Made by a program: the position numbers and the translations under genes. Below, one piece after another: positions 8,694-20,400 of a stretch of DNA of 64,000 nt. A model generated the notes under the pieces. It was not told the DNA's origin. It saw nothing but the letters and a program-made list of their open reading frames with translations, and did not search any database. Source of the DNA: Blastocladiella emersonii ATCC 22665 (taxonomy: Eukaryota; Blastocladiomycota; Blastocladiomycetes; Blastocladiales; Blastocladiaceae); the NCBI GenBank assembly GCA_025594325.1, contig JANHCV010000002.1, positions 620,001 through 684,000 on the forward strand, read 5' to 3'. Positions within the stretch are counted from its first letter, which is position 1; every line of letters starts with the position of its first letter.

Positions 8694-11600
8694 TCATCGC
8701 CGCTCCTCGGCCCGCGCGTGCGCGTCGAGCGACGCCTCGTACAGGTACTTGAGCGCGGCGACCGCGGCCGCGTACCCGTGCGGGTCGACGCTGGGCCACC
8801 CGCCGAACCGGGCGCGCGCCGCGAAGCCCTCGCGCACGCGCTGCCACGCCGTCGCGAGCGTGTCGGCGGTCGCCACGGGCGCGTCGGCGACGCGTCGACC
8901 ACCGCGCCCGGGCCACCGCTGCCGCGCGTGGACCTCGAGCGCGCCGACGCGGTCCGCGTCAAGCCTATTGTCCCCGTCGCTACCGCCAACGATCCGCCGC
9001 TGCGCGACCGCCAGCATGGCCGTGACCTCGGCGAGCGGCATGGGCCCGTTACCGGGCGCGGGGCGGTAGTAGTGGAGGTAGTCGGCGAGCAGCGACGGCG
9101 CGAGTGCCGGGTGCGCGGTCTCCATGATCCGCACCGCGGCCGCGTACTTTGTCTCGGCGCCGACGAGCCCCGCGTCGGTCTCGGCCACGAACCGCGTGAG
9201 CCGGTGCACCGGGTTGCGCCGCCGCGCGAGCCCGAGGTCGCTCCGGCTGCCGTCCGGTTCGGCATCGGCGGCGACGGGCGACCGCGCGAGAATGTACTCG
9301 ACGAGCGCCCGCGTCCCGACGCGCCCGTACTCGCGCGTCTCGGCACTCCGACTCTCTCGCGCGCGCACGAGCGCCCGCGTCAGGTACCCGGCGAGGTACA
9401 CGGGGACCTCGGGCGGGGCGCGTTCGAGGATCGCGACGGCGGTGCGCACGAGCCCGGCGATCCGGTCGCCCGCAACATCCCCACTCCCTCCCGCGCGGGC
9501 GCCCGGGGCGCGGTACACCCACTTATCGAGCCGGTGATCCGCCGCGGTATGCACGGCCATGGCGAGCGACGTAGCGAACACGGGGTCGGCGATGAGCTCG
9601 GGCCGCGCGGCGAGGACCGCGTCGGCCTCGCGCGCCCGACCCGTGTACAGGAGGCCCTGGACGCCGAACAGGTGCGACCACGAGTTGAGCGGCATATTGG
9701 CCGCGGCGGCCGCCGCGTACGCGTCCGCGACGCGCGCCCACCGCCCGTGGCGGATATCCGCGAGCATCGCCGTGTTGAGGGTCACCGTGTCCATGTCGCC
9801 GAGCCGGCCGGGCGCTGCGAGGTCTGCGAAGTACGCCGTGTCGCGCTCGTCGCCGCGGTTTCCCAGCCCGCCAATCCGCGACCGCCGGTCGCGCGCGTTC
9901 CGGCCCGCGCCCGGGTCGAGGTGCAGCTCGCCGCGGTACATGCGGCCCAACAGCTCCTCGGCCTGCGCGTCGAGCCCGAGCCGCAGGTACCCGTGGATCA
10001 GCGCGTTGTAGACGTCGGCGTCGACGGGGATCGCGTGCGCGTCGATCGCCTGCATCACGCGCGCCATGCGGTCGACGCGCCCGCGGACGCCCAGCGAGCC
10101 GAGGTTCCCCAACGAGTCGCGCGAGTAGGCGCGCAGGAGGACCGTGCACGGGCTCGGCGCGCGCGGCGCGGGGGACGCGAGGTACTCGTCGAACGCGGCC
10201 TCAGCACCCGCGAGATCGCCGTCGCGCGCGAGCACGCCCATGAGGATCGAGTACGACGCGGCGTCGCGCATCGCCGCGGGGAGCGAGTGGAACAGGTCGC
10301 GGACGGCGTCGCCGTTCCCGTCGGCGGCCCACGCGCGCATCGCCGCGTTGAGGAACGGGGTGTCGTACGCGAGCGCGTGGCGCTGCGCGAAATCGAGGAC
10401 GGTCGGGACCAGCCGCGTGTGGCCGTGCGCGACGAGCGCGTTGAGCACGCGCGTCAGCGTCCGTGCGCTCGGCTTGTACTTGTGCTTGCGCCCGAGGGAC
10501 GACGGCATCTCGTCCAGCAGCGCGACCGCCGCGTCCGGGCGTGAGGCGAGCGTGCCCTCGACCGCCGTCATGTACACGGCCAGGTTCAGGTCCGGGAACC
10601 GGTCGCCGTACGCGGCCAGGATCGCGCCGACCGCGTCGTGGTCGTTGCTTGGGGGAGTCGGGTACGTCTCGATGTCGGGACGGCGCCGCTCGAGCTCCGG
10701 CACCGCGCCGAGCTCGCGCATGCGGGCCCACCACGCGGCGAAGTCGGCCATCCCGCCGGCGCCCGTCTTCTCGCCGCCGCACCGGTGCATGCCCGGGTCG
10801 CGGCGCTTGTGGAGCAGGAGCCCGCGCCAGAACAGCGCGCTGCGTGCGTTCCACCAGAACGTCTGGCTGACCTCGACCTGCGCGCGCATGCGCTGGAGGA
10901 GCCAGGTCGCGTCGTCGGCGCGGCCCGTCGTCAGGAGCGCCGCGATCAGCTGCCCCGCGAACCGGTCGGTGCGGTGGTGCTCAGTCGCGACGACGTGGGT
11001 GCGGAACACGTGGAAGAACTGGTCGAACCGCTTGTCCTCGAGGAGCGCGGCCGTGACGCCGAACAGGGAGCGGGGCGGGAGCGGCGAGTGCCGAGTGAGC
11101 GGCACCTGCTCGACGAAGTGGTACGCGCGCAGCGGTTGCCGGACCGCGACCAGGTGGTCCAGGATCGACGCGTACACGACCTTCGGGACGGGCAGCGACC
11201 GGTCGTGGCACTGCTCGACCAGGTACTGCAGCCGCGACAGGTAGATGGGCGCGTCGGCGCCTGGGCCCTGGCCCGTGATCGGGCTCCACCCGATCGATGA
11301 GCAGGTGCTCGGCGCGCGGCCCACGAGCGACGCGCTCGCGGCAGCGGCGAGCGTGAGCTGGATCGACGACGAGGGCGGCGGTGGTGGTGGTTGCGCGGGC
11401 ACGGGCCTTGGCGGCGAAGGCGGCGGCACCGCAGACTCCGACACCGGCGTGCGGTCCATGAGCCCGACGTCGGACCGGACGCGCGAGCACGACAGAAACA
11501 AAATGTCAAGTGTCTCGGTGAGCATGGTGAGGGTCTGCGACGACACGGCCGACCACGCGTTGCCGCGGGCGTTGAGCTGCAGGTAGTGGTCCCACACCTG

Positions 11601-12314
11601 CTCGGCAAGCGCGACCAGGTGCTCGGGCAGGTGCTCGTACGCCGGGATCCGCAGCGTCGACAGACGCCGCATCTCCCAGTACAGCGACGTCACGGACTGC
11701 ATGAAGGCGTCGGCCTCGGGCGAGGCGCCGGGTGGTTGTTGGGCGAGGTGCTGGTGCTGCTGCCACACGGCCGCGTCCGAGTCGTCGCGCTGGTCAACGT
11801 CAAGGTCCGCGTTCGACCCGCCGTTCTCGAGCGCGGCCGTCGTCTGGTACCCGTTGGGTGCCGAGTGCGAGGACGACGAGGATGATGAGGACGAGCTGCC
11901 GCCACTACTTCCACCACCACCACTACCGCTACCCCCACCTTCAGATGGCGGGGGCGACGCGGTGGTCGAGTACTGGTGGTACGGGTGACCGAGTGCGGCA
12001 GGCCACACGGGCTTGGCCGTAGCCGAGCTCCCACCACTGCCCGGCGGCTGCGTCCCGGCTGACGAGGACGACAGCGTCGTGTACACGTGGTGGAGCATGG
12101 TCGGCGACAGCCGGTGCAGGCCGCGGCGCTGCACGGATGCCGTGGCCTCGATCCGCGCGTGGAGCGAGCACGACGACGTCGCCGAAGGTGGTGGCGAAGA
12201 GCGCGCTGCGGTGGTTGACGCGGCTCGCCGTGGAGGAGCGGTTCGTGGTGGCGCAGCAGGCACGGAGGCAGGAGGGCACGCGCTGCTTCGACTACCGGCG
12301 CGCGAGAGCATCAT
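8694..12314 (-). CDS. Pentatricopeptide-repeat protein, probably mitochondrial
   Basis: One ORF of 1206 aa, opening with two consecutive ATG codons. The first 60 residues are rich in Arg, Ser and Ala with almost no acids, which suits a mitochondrial presequence. A Gly/Ser-rich linker follows, including a long Ser run near residue 145. From about residue 340 to 900 there are helical pairs of PPR type, such as DADVYNALIHGYLRLGLDAQAEELLGRM (part of one repeat), PFLNAAMRAWAADGNGDAVRD and ASYSILMGVLARDGDLAGAE. Fungal PPR proteins bind organellar RNA and act in its processing, stability or translation. Repeat register and targets cannot be set from sequence alone. Confidence 0.8.
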   Translation of the reverse strand: MMLSRAGSRSSACPPASVPAAPPRTAPPRRAASTTAARSSPPPSATSSCSLHARIEATASVQRRGLHRLSPTMLHHVYTTLSSSSAGTQPPGSGGSSATAKPVWPAALGHPYHQYSTTASPPPSEGGGSGSGGGGSSGGSSSSSSSSSSHSAPNGYQTTAALENGGSNADLDVDQRDDSDAAVWQQHQHLAQQPPGASPEADAFMQSVTSLYWEMRRLSTLRIPAYEHLPEHLVALAEQVWDHYLQLNARGNAWSAVSSQTLTMLTETLDILFLSCSRVRSDVGLMDRTPVSESAVPPPSPPRPVPAQPPPPPPSSSIQLTLAAAASASLVGRAPSTCSSIGWSPITGQGPGADAPIYLSRLQYLVEQCHDRSLPVPKVVYASILDHLVAVRQPLRAYHFVEQVPLTRHSPLPPRSLFGVTAALLEDKRFDQFFHVFRTHVVATEHHRTDRFAGQLIAALLTTGRADDATWLLQRMRAQVEVSQTFWWNARSALFWRGLLLHKRRDPGMHRCGGEKTGAGGMADFAAWWARMRELGAVPELERRRPDIETYPTPPSNDHDAVGAILAAYGDRFPDLNLAVYMTAVEGTLASRPDAAVALLDEMPSSLGRKHKYKPSARTLTRVLNALVAHGHTRLVPTVLDFAQRHALAYDTPFLNAAMRAWAADGNGDAVRDLFHSLPAAMRDAASYSILMGVLARDGDLAGAEAAFDEYLASPAPRAPSPCTVLLRAYSRDSLGNLGSLGVRGRVDRMARVMQAIDAHAIPVDADVYNALIHGYLRLGLDAQAEELLGRMYRGELHLDPGAGRNARDRRSRIGGLGNRGDERDTAYFADLAAPGRLGDMDTVTLNTAMLADIRHGRWARVADAYAAAAAANMPLNSWSHLFGVQGLLYTGRAREADAVLAARPELIADPVFATSLAMAVHTAADHRLDKWVYRAPGARAGGSGDVAGDRIAGLVRTAVAILERAPPEVPVYLAGYLTRALVRARESRSAETREYGRVGTRALVEYILARSPVAADAEPDGSRSDLGLARRRNPVHRLTRFVAETDAGLVGAETKYAAAVRIMETAHPALAPSLLADYLHYYRPAPGNGPMPLAEVTAMLAVAQRRIVGGSDGDNRLDADRVGALEVHARQRWPGRGGRRVADAPVATADTLATAWQRVREGFAARARFGGWPSVDPHGYAAAVAALKYLYEASLDAHARAEERR

Positions 12315-12889
12315 TGTCTACACGGTTGGCCTAGCGGGTCAGGACAGCTCATGGTCCCAAGTGGGGCGGGGTGACGGACCCTTGCAGCGGCAGCCGCGGC
12401 GGGTGCGGGTACTGCTGCTCGCAGTTTCATGGTGTTGTTGTCGGCTCACAGACGCGGGTATCGAGAGGTTGGCCGTGATGGTATTCTCGACGTCGAGCAC
12501 GCAAGCCGTCGTGCGTGCGGGAGCGCAGGAGCGCAGGAGCGCGGGATGGTGGCGGAGCGCGATCGGCGGGCCTCGATCACGGCGGCGCGCGGGCGATCCT
12601 TCTCGCTCTCTAAAGCTAAGTCGCGGAGCAGGGTGCGCCGGGTAGGTCGGTCGTCGGTGACGTCGTGGTTTCGTTGCTTGATGCGTCGGATCAGCAGTGG
12701 TGCATGAGTGCCGCGGCGGCGGCGGCAGAGAGTCGAGAGACAGAGACAACACGCGGCACGAGGCTCGGCCAACTCTACTTCGACGTCACACACCCGACCT
12801 GCCACACGCATCGAGGCCGCTGCTCCCCTCCCATCACCCCAAGAATCATCAAAATCGTGATTGCATTCACTCTCTCAGCGTATCCTGAT
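12315..12889. other. Intergenic region between PPR gene start and SCC3 stop
   Basis: No supportable gene. It should hold the PPR promoter and the SCC3 3' end; both genes run on the minus strand. Confidence 0.5.
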
Positions 12890-15800
12890 CTACGCGCGCA
12901 CCCGCCGCTTGACCTTGGGGCTCGGCGGAAAGTCGTCCTCGCCCTCGCTGTCCGAGAGGTCCGACGCGTTCTTCTCGCCGCCGGCCGTGGCCGTGCGTGC
13001 TGGCGGCGCCTCCTCGACCGGCGTGAGCACGGCCGCCGCGCGGTCCGTGTCCATGCCCATGGCCGTGTCCGAGTCGACAATCTCGTCCTCGGGCTCCTGC
13101 TCGTCGGCCGCCGCGGGCGCGCGGTCCTCGTCGCTGTCACTCGGCGCCGTCTCGAACAGCGACGCGCGCGGCCGGCCCGCGGTGCGCGCGCTGCGGCGGG
13201 TACCCTCGATGGGCGCCTTCTTGGGCTTGGGCGGCGCCTTGGCCTTCTTGGGCTTGGCTGCCGCCGCTGCGGGCGTGATGCGCGCACGCTTGCGCGACGC
13301 CGCGGCGCCCGAGACCGAGTCGGCGTCCGTATCCCCGTCGCCGTCGCTGTCGACGATCTCGTCCTCGATCTCCGAGTCCGCGTCCTCGTCGTCCGACGAC
13401 CCGCCGCCCGGGATTCCGACCGCGTCCCACGCCTCCTTGGCCTTGGCCTTCTTGGTCCCGGCGCGCTTACGCTTCTTACCGCCCGCCGCCGTGCCCGCCG
13501 CAGCGCGCGGCTTCCGCGCAGCCGCGGGCTTGCGCGTGAGCACGACCTCGCCCGTCGCTGCGTTGCCGGTCCCCGTCCCCGGCTCGTGCTTGAGGTTGGC
13601 CTTGCGGGCGAGCGTGCCGAGCAGCGGCTCGAGGACGTGCGCGCCCTGCAGCGACCGGTACAGGCGGCCGGCCTCGGTGATGGTGCTGAGCGCCACAAAC
13701 TCGCGCAGCACGCGCACCATGGGCTGCGCCTGCGCCGACGCCGCCGCGAGCTGCTCGGCGCGGGCGCGCATCGGCTCGTCCGTCGGCTGCTGCGACACGG
13801 ACACGGGCGCGGGTTCCTCGCCTTCGCCGGGCGCGGGCGTGTCCTCCTCCATGGCGTCGGGGTCGCGCTTGGTCACCGCCGCTACCGCGGCTGCCGCGGT
13901 CGCATCGGGCACCGGCGCGGGCTCGAACCGGCTGACGACCCACTGGGCGCCCTGCTCGAGGACGCGGTGCGCGCGCTGCGACTTGGTCTTCTTGCACGCG
14001 GCGCAGAGCTTGCGGGCGAGGGCAATGAACTTGTCGAGGGCGTTCTCGACGCCGGGCAGCTGGAACGCGCGCTGGAGCGACGTCAGGACAATGTCGTTGA
14101 CCACGTCGTCCGAGAGCACGGGCAGCAGCTCCTTGATCACCTGGATGCACATGGTCGTGACGCGGTCGCCGAGCCGCGCGTGCGCCGGGTCGCCCGACTG
14201 CGGGTGCACGCGCCCGTAGAACTGCAGCAGCGACGGCGCGTACACGGGGTCCATCTGCCGCGTGCACAGCAGCTTGGCCGTCTCGGTCACCAGGTGCGCC
14301 ACCATGTTCTCGGACGCGATTTGGGCGTCGGTCGGCAGCGCGGCGACCGAGGGCGCGGCCGCGTCCACGTCCATGGCGTCGTCGGCGCCGGTGCCGGTGG
14401 GCGCTGGTGGCGGGACCTCGGGCTCGATGCGCGCCTCGAGCGTGCGCACGAGGAGGCCCTCGAGCAGCGTGAGCGCGTCGTCCGACAGCGCCGGCGGCGG
14501 AAGCGAGACCGCATGCTCGGCGAGGAGGCTGGCGGCCTCGATCTTGAATGCGTCGCTGACCTCGTCGCTGGACGCGCTGAGGACGTCGACGCACCGCGCC
14601 TCGAGCAACGCGTCGTACTGCTCGCGGCGGAGTGCGAGCATCAGCTGGACCCGGAGCAGCACCGGCGTCACCTCGAGCGTCGGGTCCGAGAAGTCGGGCG
14701 GGGCCACGCCGAGCGTCGCGTCGTCGAGCTCGGCCGCGCCGGCCTCAACAGCGGCGGCAGGGACGGTGGGAACATCAGCGCTTTCACCCTCGCTGCCGTC
14801 GGCGGGGGTAGGTTGCACGGCGACAGGAGCGGGGACGGGGGTCGGCGGCTTGCCGATCGGGAACCGCTTGAGGACCGCGTGCCAGGTCTCGGGCGCGTCC
14901 ACGGAGCACTCGTCGATCAGAAGGCGGGCCTTGGGCGCGACCTCGGTGCGCAGCTCGGCGACGTCGTAGAGGACGTAGTGGAGTTCGACGACGGTGTCGC
15001 GAAGCCGCACGAGCGAGGTGCGGGTGAAGGCGTCGCGGGCCTCGTCGAGAATGCGCTTGAGCGCGTCGAGCGTGGCGGCCGACTGCGCCCACGCGGCGCC
15101 GGCGGCCGTGGCGATGCGGAGGAGCGGGATGAGGGCGTCGTCCTCGGCCTTGTACTTGGCGACCATTTTGGGCAGGTGCGCCACGAGGCCGGCGGCGACG
15201 GGCTCGCGCGCGGCGGCGAGCTCGGCGAAGATGAGCAGGATCAGGTGGTCGTGCTCGACGGCCGAGTCGGGCGCCTCGAACCGCGTCGCGACCGCGTGGT
15301 ACGTGTCAAAGTGCTCGAGCGGGTAGTGGCGGACGAGGTAGGTGATGGCGTGCTCGACGGCGATCGGGAAGCTCGTCGCGGCCGCGTCATGGTGGTAGAC
15401 CTTTTCGAGGAGGCCGGCGAGCCAGGTGACGAGATCGGGCCAGCTCATGAGGCGCACCTCCTCGAGGAGCACCTGCTGCAGGTACGGCGTGTGGGTGTCG
15501 AAGATGAGCGTGAGCAGGGGCATCACGTCCTCGTCCGTGTCGAGCAGCTGCGCCGTGTACGCCTGGGCGAGCGCGTGGGTGGCCTCGTGGCGCGCATCCA
15601 TGTCCTTGTCGGCGAGGGCAATGTCGACCATGCGCGACTTGAAGCGCTCAGTGAAGAGGCCGAGCTTGGACGTGAGCGACGGGTTGGCGTAGATGCGGGC
15701 GAGGCACGCGAGGTCCGTGGTGCGGACGGTGGCGTCGCCGTCGTTGAGCAGCCAGCCAAAGTAGCGCAGGTACGCGTTGTCGGCGTAGCGGTCGGGCACG

Positions 15801-16910
15801 CGCTCGATCCACGTCACGAGGGTCTCGAGGCACTCGCGGCGCACCGCCGGGTCAATGTCGTGGTACCGGTGCCCGAACACGCCGTCGTGGATGTCCTTCA
15901 TGGCCTCCTCGACCTTGTCCTCGTGCGGGTGGCCCTCGTTGGCAATGTGGTTGCACAGGCACACACTGAGGTGCAGGGCGAGCGACGTGGCCGTGTGGCG
16001 CAGCGGGCGCGCCGTCGACGTCGACATGGGCACGATCCAGCCGAGCAGGACCGAGAAGAGCGTGCCGTCCCACAGCGCGTCGGCGTTGGTGTGCAGCAGC
16101 TGCGTGAAAAAGTTGTAGAAGGCCGACAGCGCGTCCTTGGTCGTGCGGGTCTTGGCGATCAGCGGGTACGTGGTCATGGTGCCGGCCTCCTGCTGCAGCT
16201 CCTCGATGTAGTCGGGGAAGGCGTCCTGGTCCTCGAGCTGCGCTGCGTTGATGGAGCCCTCGCAGCCTGCCGCCTGGACGATGGGCGTGCGCGTCAGCAT
16301 CACGATGAGCGACAGGGTCATGGGAAACAAGTGAGCGCACCTTAATGATCATGTTGATGACGGCGAGCAGCGCGTCGGCGGGCTGGACGTGGTACGCCGT
16401 GAGCCACTGGCGGACGACAGCGGTCATGGCGATGCGCGGCGTCTTGACGGTGCCCCACAGGTCGGTGAGGTCGAGGTCGACGACGGGCTGCTTGACGCCG
16501 CGCGCCTTGCCAGCGGCACCCGCGGCGCGGCCGCCCTTGGGCTTGGCCTTGGCCTTGGGCGCGGGCGCCTTGAACAGCGAGGCGCCGGTGCGCGCAGCGG
16601 CGGGTTTCGCGGCGGCGGGGGCCTTCTTCTTGGCGGCAGCCGCCTTCGCCTTGCCACCGCGCTTGCCCTTCTTGGGCCCGGCGGCGGCGGCGTCGTCGTC
16701 GCTCTCGCTCAGGTCGGACAGGCTGTCGTCGGCGGCCTTGCCCTCCTCCTCCTCCTCCTCGGCGTCGCTCTGGCCCTCGCCCTCGTTCTCGGACGCGGAC
16801 GAGTCGCCGGCAGCAGCGGCCGCTGCAGCGCGCGCCTCCTGGGTCTGGCGGATGCGCGTGGACCGCCTCGTGGACGGGGCGGCCGCGGCCTCGGTATCGC
16901 TTGTTGACAT
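12890..16910 (-). CDS. SCC3: Cohesin subunit Scc3/STAG (SA) family
   Basis: Two exons, 16910-16341 and 16273-12890, separated by a 67-nt intron (GTGCGC...CGTCCAG, phase 0), give 1317 aa. The N terminus is acidic and Lys/Ala-rich, then VVRQWLTAYHVQPADALLAVINMIIK leads into the conserved region. After the intron come AAGCEGSINAAQLED, TARPLRHTATSLALHL and the stromalin conservative domain at about residues 310-395 (HRYHDIDPAVRRECLETLVTWI, AYLRYFGWLLNDGDATVR). HEAT-like helices follow. The C-terminal 250 residues are charged and low complexity with several basic clusters. Scc3 binds the Scc1 kleisin of the cohesin ring and DNA, and supports sister-chromatid cohesion and loop formation in the nucleus. 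Confidence 0.93.
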
Positions 16911-17481
16911 GGTAGTGGCGTGTCAGGCTGCAGTATGCGTTGCGTAGTTCTAGGTGCAGCAGGGCAGAGCGGGGGTCGGGTGGAGAGCGGGGATCGGCGG
17001 CCGCTCAAACGCGGACGGCCGGCCGCCAAACGCGCGTCGACTCACGGCCCCGAAATCCGCCGTCAGCTGATCTCACGCGCCCATGCGAGACGCGAGACAC
17101 GGACGCGTCGCGGCGCGTCCCCGGCAACCGCTGCGAACTCGCCCCTGCCCATCGCGTCCCTTCGTCACGGTGACCGATGGCGCGAAACCGCGCCTCCCAC
17201 TCGCCGCACGCGGCCGGCGCGGTCCAAATCCAGACTCGCCGCGGGAGACGTCGCCTCCGCCCCCACCCGCCGCGTCTCGTCTCGCGCCGACCCCAATCTG
17301 TGCTCGCCGCGTGTCTAAAGGGAGGCTGCCCACGTCTGAGGGACTCGTACCCCGAACTGATCACATCCCGCGCCACAGTACCCGCGGGCCGCGACCCCAT
17401 GCATTCCCCCCGCTGCGACAGACGCGCGCACATTCCTTCCTTGACTTCGAGAGCGCACCACTCCGGTGCTATGCTTGAGCC
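16911..17481. other. Divergent promoter region, SCC3 and TmcB-like gene
   Basis: 571 nt between two divergent starts. GCGAGAC/GAGACGCG-like elements lie near 17091-17110, related to the motif seen in other intergenic stretches. No TATA box or ORF was found. Confidence 0.45.
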
Positions 17482-20400
17482 ATGAACGACGTTCCCGGAA
17501 TCCCGCCCGCGCCCGGCGGTGGCGGCGCCGCCACGCCCGGGCCGCGCAGCACCGTGCAGGGCCGCCGCGCCGACATCTCGACGGTCGTGCCCGTCAACGC
17601 GTTCGAGCAGACGCTCTTTTCGGTCGCCTACATCGTCACGCACGACAACGAGCACACGCCGATGCTGTCGTGGGTCCTGACGGTGCCTCGCGATCTGGAA
17701 CGCCGATTCAGGCTCCCCTGTCTCACACTGCACCCCGAATCCTATCGCACCTTGGTAGATCATCGAAGATATCCAGTTCCTAAGCTTCTCGTGGAATCTC
17801 CATTTGCATACCAATGGCATGCCGCCGGTCCTCGCCGCTGTCGTAGAGCCGACGCGCTTTCTCACCAGCTACTTTGGGTTCTCGGTCGTCAACATCATCG
17901 GTACGCTCCCTCCACTCACTCTCCTTCCCCCGGAAGCCCCCCTCACCCCCCCCCCTCCTCGTAGCTCTCGTCGGCGTCTTCACCGCCGTCGTCCTGATGG
18001 GCATCGTCTCCGTGCTGACGCATTACCAGCGCAAGATCGGGACTCCCGCGCTCCGGTTGCTCCGCATCCTGTGCACCCTGCTCTTCACCGCGCTCAGCAT
18101 CCCCATCCTGAACATGCTCCTGATCGGACTGCATTGCACGGGCGGAAACGTGCACGACTACGACATGCCGTGCGCGGGCCGCCACATGCCGCTGCTCGTC
18201 TTCGACGCCATCGGGCTATGCGTGTTCGTGCCGCTGATTCTCGTCGCGTCGCTCATTGTACGCGACTAGCGGTCCGCCGACCCTCGGCCCTCATCATCCC
18301 GCCCCACTCACTTTCCTCCTCGCGCGTGTAGTTCATCGAGAGTAGCCCCAAGGCATCGACCCCGCTCGCGCGCGCCCACGGGCGCACCGACTTCCTCGCC
18401 GTGATCCTGCGGATCGTGTTCGTCGCGCTCGACATCTTCAGCGCCGACCTCGGCTCCGGCGGCAAGTGGCTGCTCATGATCGCCGTCGTGCTCGGCCTCG
18501 CGTACCTCGGCCTCCAGCTGGTCCGCTCGCAGCCCTACTACGACGAGCGCATGACGTACATGCGGTTCGGGTTCACCATGGCCGCGTGGTCGTCCATGGT
18601 CGCGACCATCGTCGTGGTCGCGGTGGGGTCGCCCGACTACGGGTGGATCGCCGTGATCCCATCGGCGGCGCTCGGGTTCGGTCTCTCCGTGTTTGGCGCG
18701 CGCTACTACTCGGAGCGGTTCCTCGCGCGCACGATCCGCACCTGGCACCGCAACGTGCGCGCTGAGATCAAGGCCAACACCGCGTCCAACACGAGCGGAC
18801 TCGACGGGATCCCGTCCATGCTCATCAACCCGGTCGGGTTCGGCACCCTCTCCAAGCAGGCGGCCGGCATGCCCGGCGGCCCGCCCATCATCCGCGTGCC
18901 CGACGTCGTCTCCACGGCCCTCATGCCCGACTCGCCTTCCGAGACGCGCGAGGACGGTGGCGCGAGTGGTCTCCTCGGCCACATTCGCCTCCCGCCGCCA
19001 TCGCCGCGCGCGCCGCACTCGGGTTTGCTGCGCGGCATCCAGAGCGAGCCGCAGACGCCCCCGCGCAAGCTGCCGCCGACCATGTCGACGGCTTCGGTCA
19101 TGCTCGACCCCGAGGACACGGTGCTCAACAACCTGTTGCGCGGCACCTCGCTCGAGGCGCTGAACGCGGCCAGGGAGCGGCCGCCCAAGCGCCGGATCCG
19201 CGTGTTTGACTCGCCGCTGCAGGTCGAGTGCTGTACGTCGTCCCATGTCTCGGTCCCCTCGTCGACCAGTTCCGCTGACTCGAGAGTCTACTCCAGGCAT
19301 CCGCTTCATCCGCCGGAACCCGTCGGCCAAGCAGGTCTCGCTCGGTCTCCAGCTGCTCGAGCGCGGGCTCATCGAGTTCCCCAAGGACCCGCTCCTGACG
19401 CTGCTTGCGGCGACGTACCTCTCGGCATTCTACGGTACCGAGGGGGAGCGTGCGGCCTCCGTGCTCATGGGCGAGCTGCGCCAGTCGCGGAACGCGCCCA
19501 TGGACGTCAAGTTCCTCGTCTACGTGAGAGAAAAGTCTGCGCGCAGTCGCGGAATCAACCTGCTCGACAAGGTTCGGTTGGACTCGCTCGCGATTGAAGT
19601 TCGCAAGGTGCGCACCCATGTGGTTTGGTTTCCGGGGCGAGACACTTGACGCTGATGCTGACGCTGACCCGGCCCTGCTACAGTACCATCTTCGCGCCAT
19701 GTACGCGGTGCGCGACCTGTGGGAGGGGATCCGGACCTCGACCTCGCTCGAGTCGCTCTCGCAGATCATCGTGCGGCTCGCCAACGAGCAGTCGGGCTGT
19801 CGCAGCAACTACTTGCTGATGCTCGAGAAGAACCCAAGGGACAAGACGACGCTGCGCAGCTACGCCCAGTATCTGAGCTGCATCGAGGCCGACACGCTGC
19901 GCGCGACGCAGATCCTCGAGCTCGCCGACGATGGTACGTTTCCTCGCTGATGGCCGGATGCGGGCTGCCTTGCTGACACTCGTACGTGTAGTCGAGATGA
20001 GCGAGACGCGTGCGCGGACCAACATGGACACGGGCGTCAACAACAACTCGATCCCCGAGCTGCGCGGTACGGCCAACCTCGCCGGCCATAGGACGCCGCC
20101 ATCCGGCCTCATCTCGCCGCCGCCCGTCGACACCGTGACGATGCGGTTCATGCCCGGGTCGCCGTACACGATCCAGCCGTCCACGTCGCAGCCGGCGTCA
20201 TCCCCGTCCTCGCCGCCGCCCGTGCGATCGCCGGCCCGGCCCTCGGTCACGGAGCCCACCCCGCCGCTCCCGCTCAGTTCCGACAGTCTCGCGGTCAGCA
20301 GCCTCGACAGCTCGCCCGCGTCGGACGCGATGCCGGACCCGGCGCCGCGCCGGCCGTCCAAGAACCCGCCCGTCATCTTCAGCCGGCGCGCGAGCCGCGT

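Noticed and set aside
8499-10544. 681-codon plus-strand ORF opposite the PPR gene
   Set aside because: Arg/Val-rich shadow of a gene with recognisable PPR repeats.
12665-16345. 1226-codon plus-strand ORF opposite the cohesin gene
   Set aside because: The minus strand encodes a clear Scc3 protein with a correct splice. High GC at third positions removes stops from the opposite strand, and this product is Arg/Val/Gly-rich without domains.
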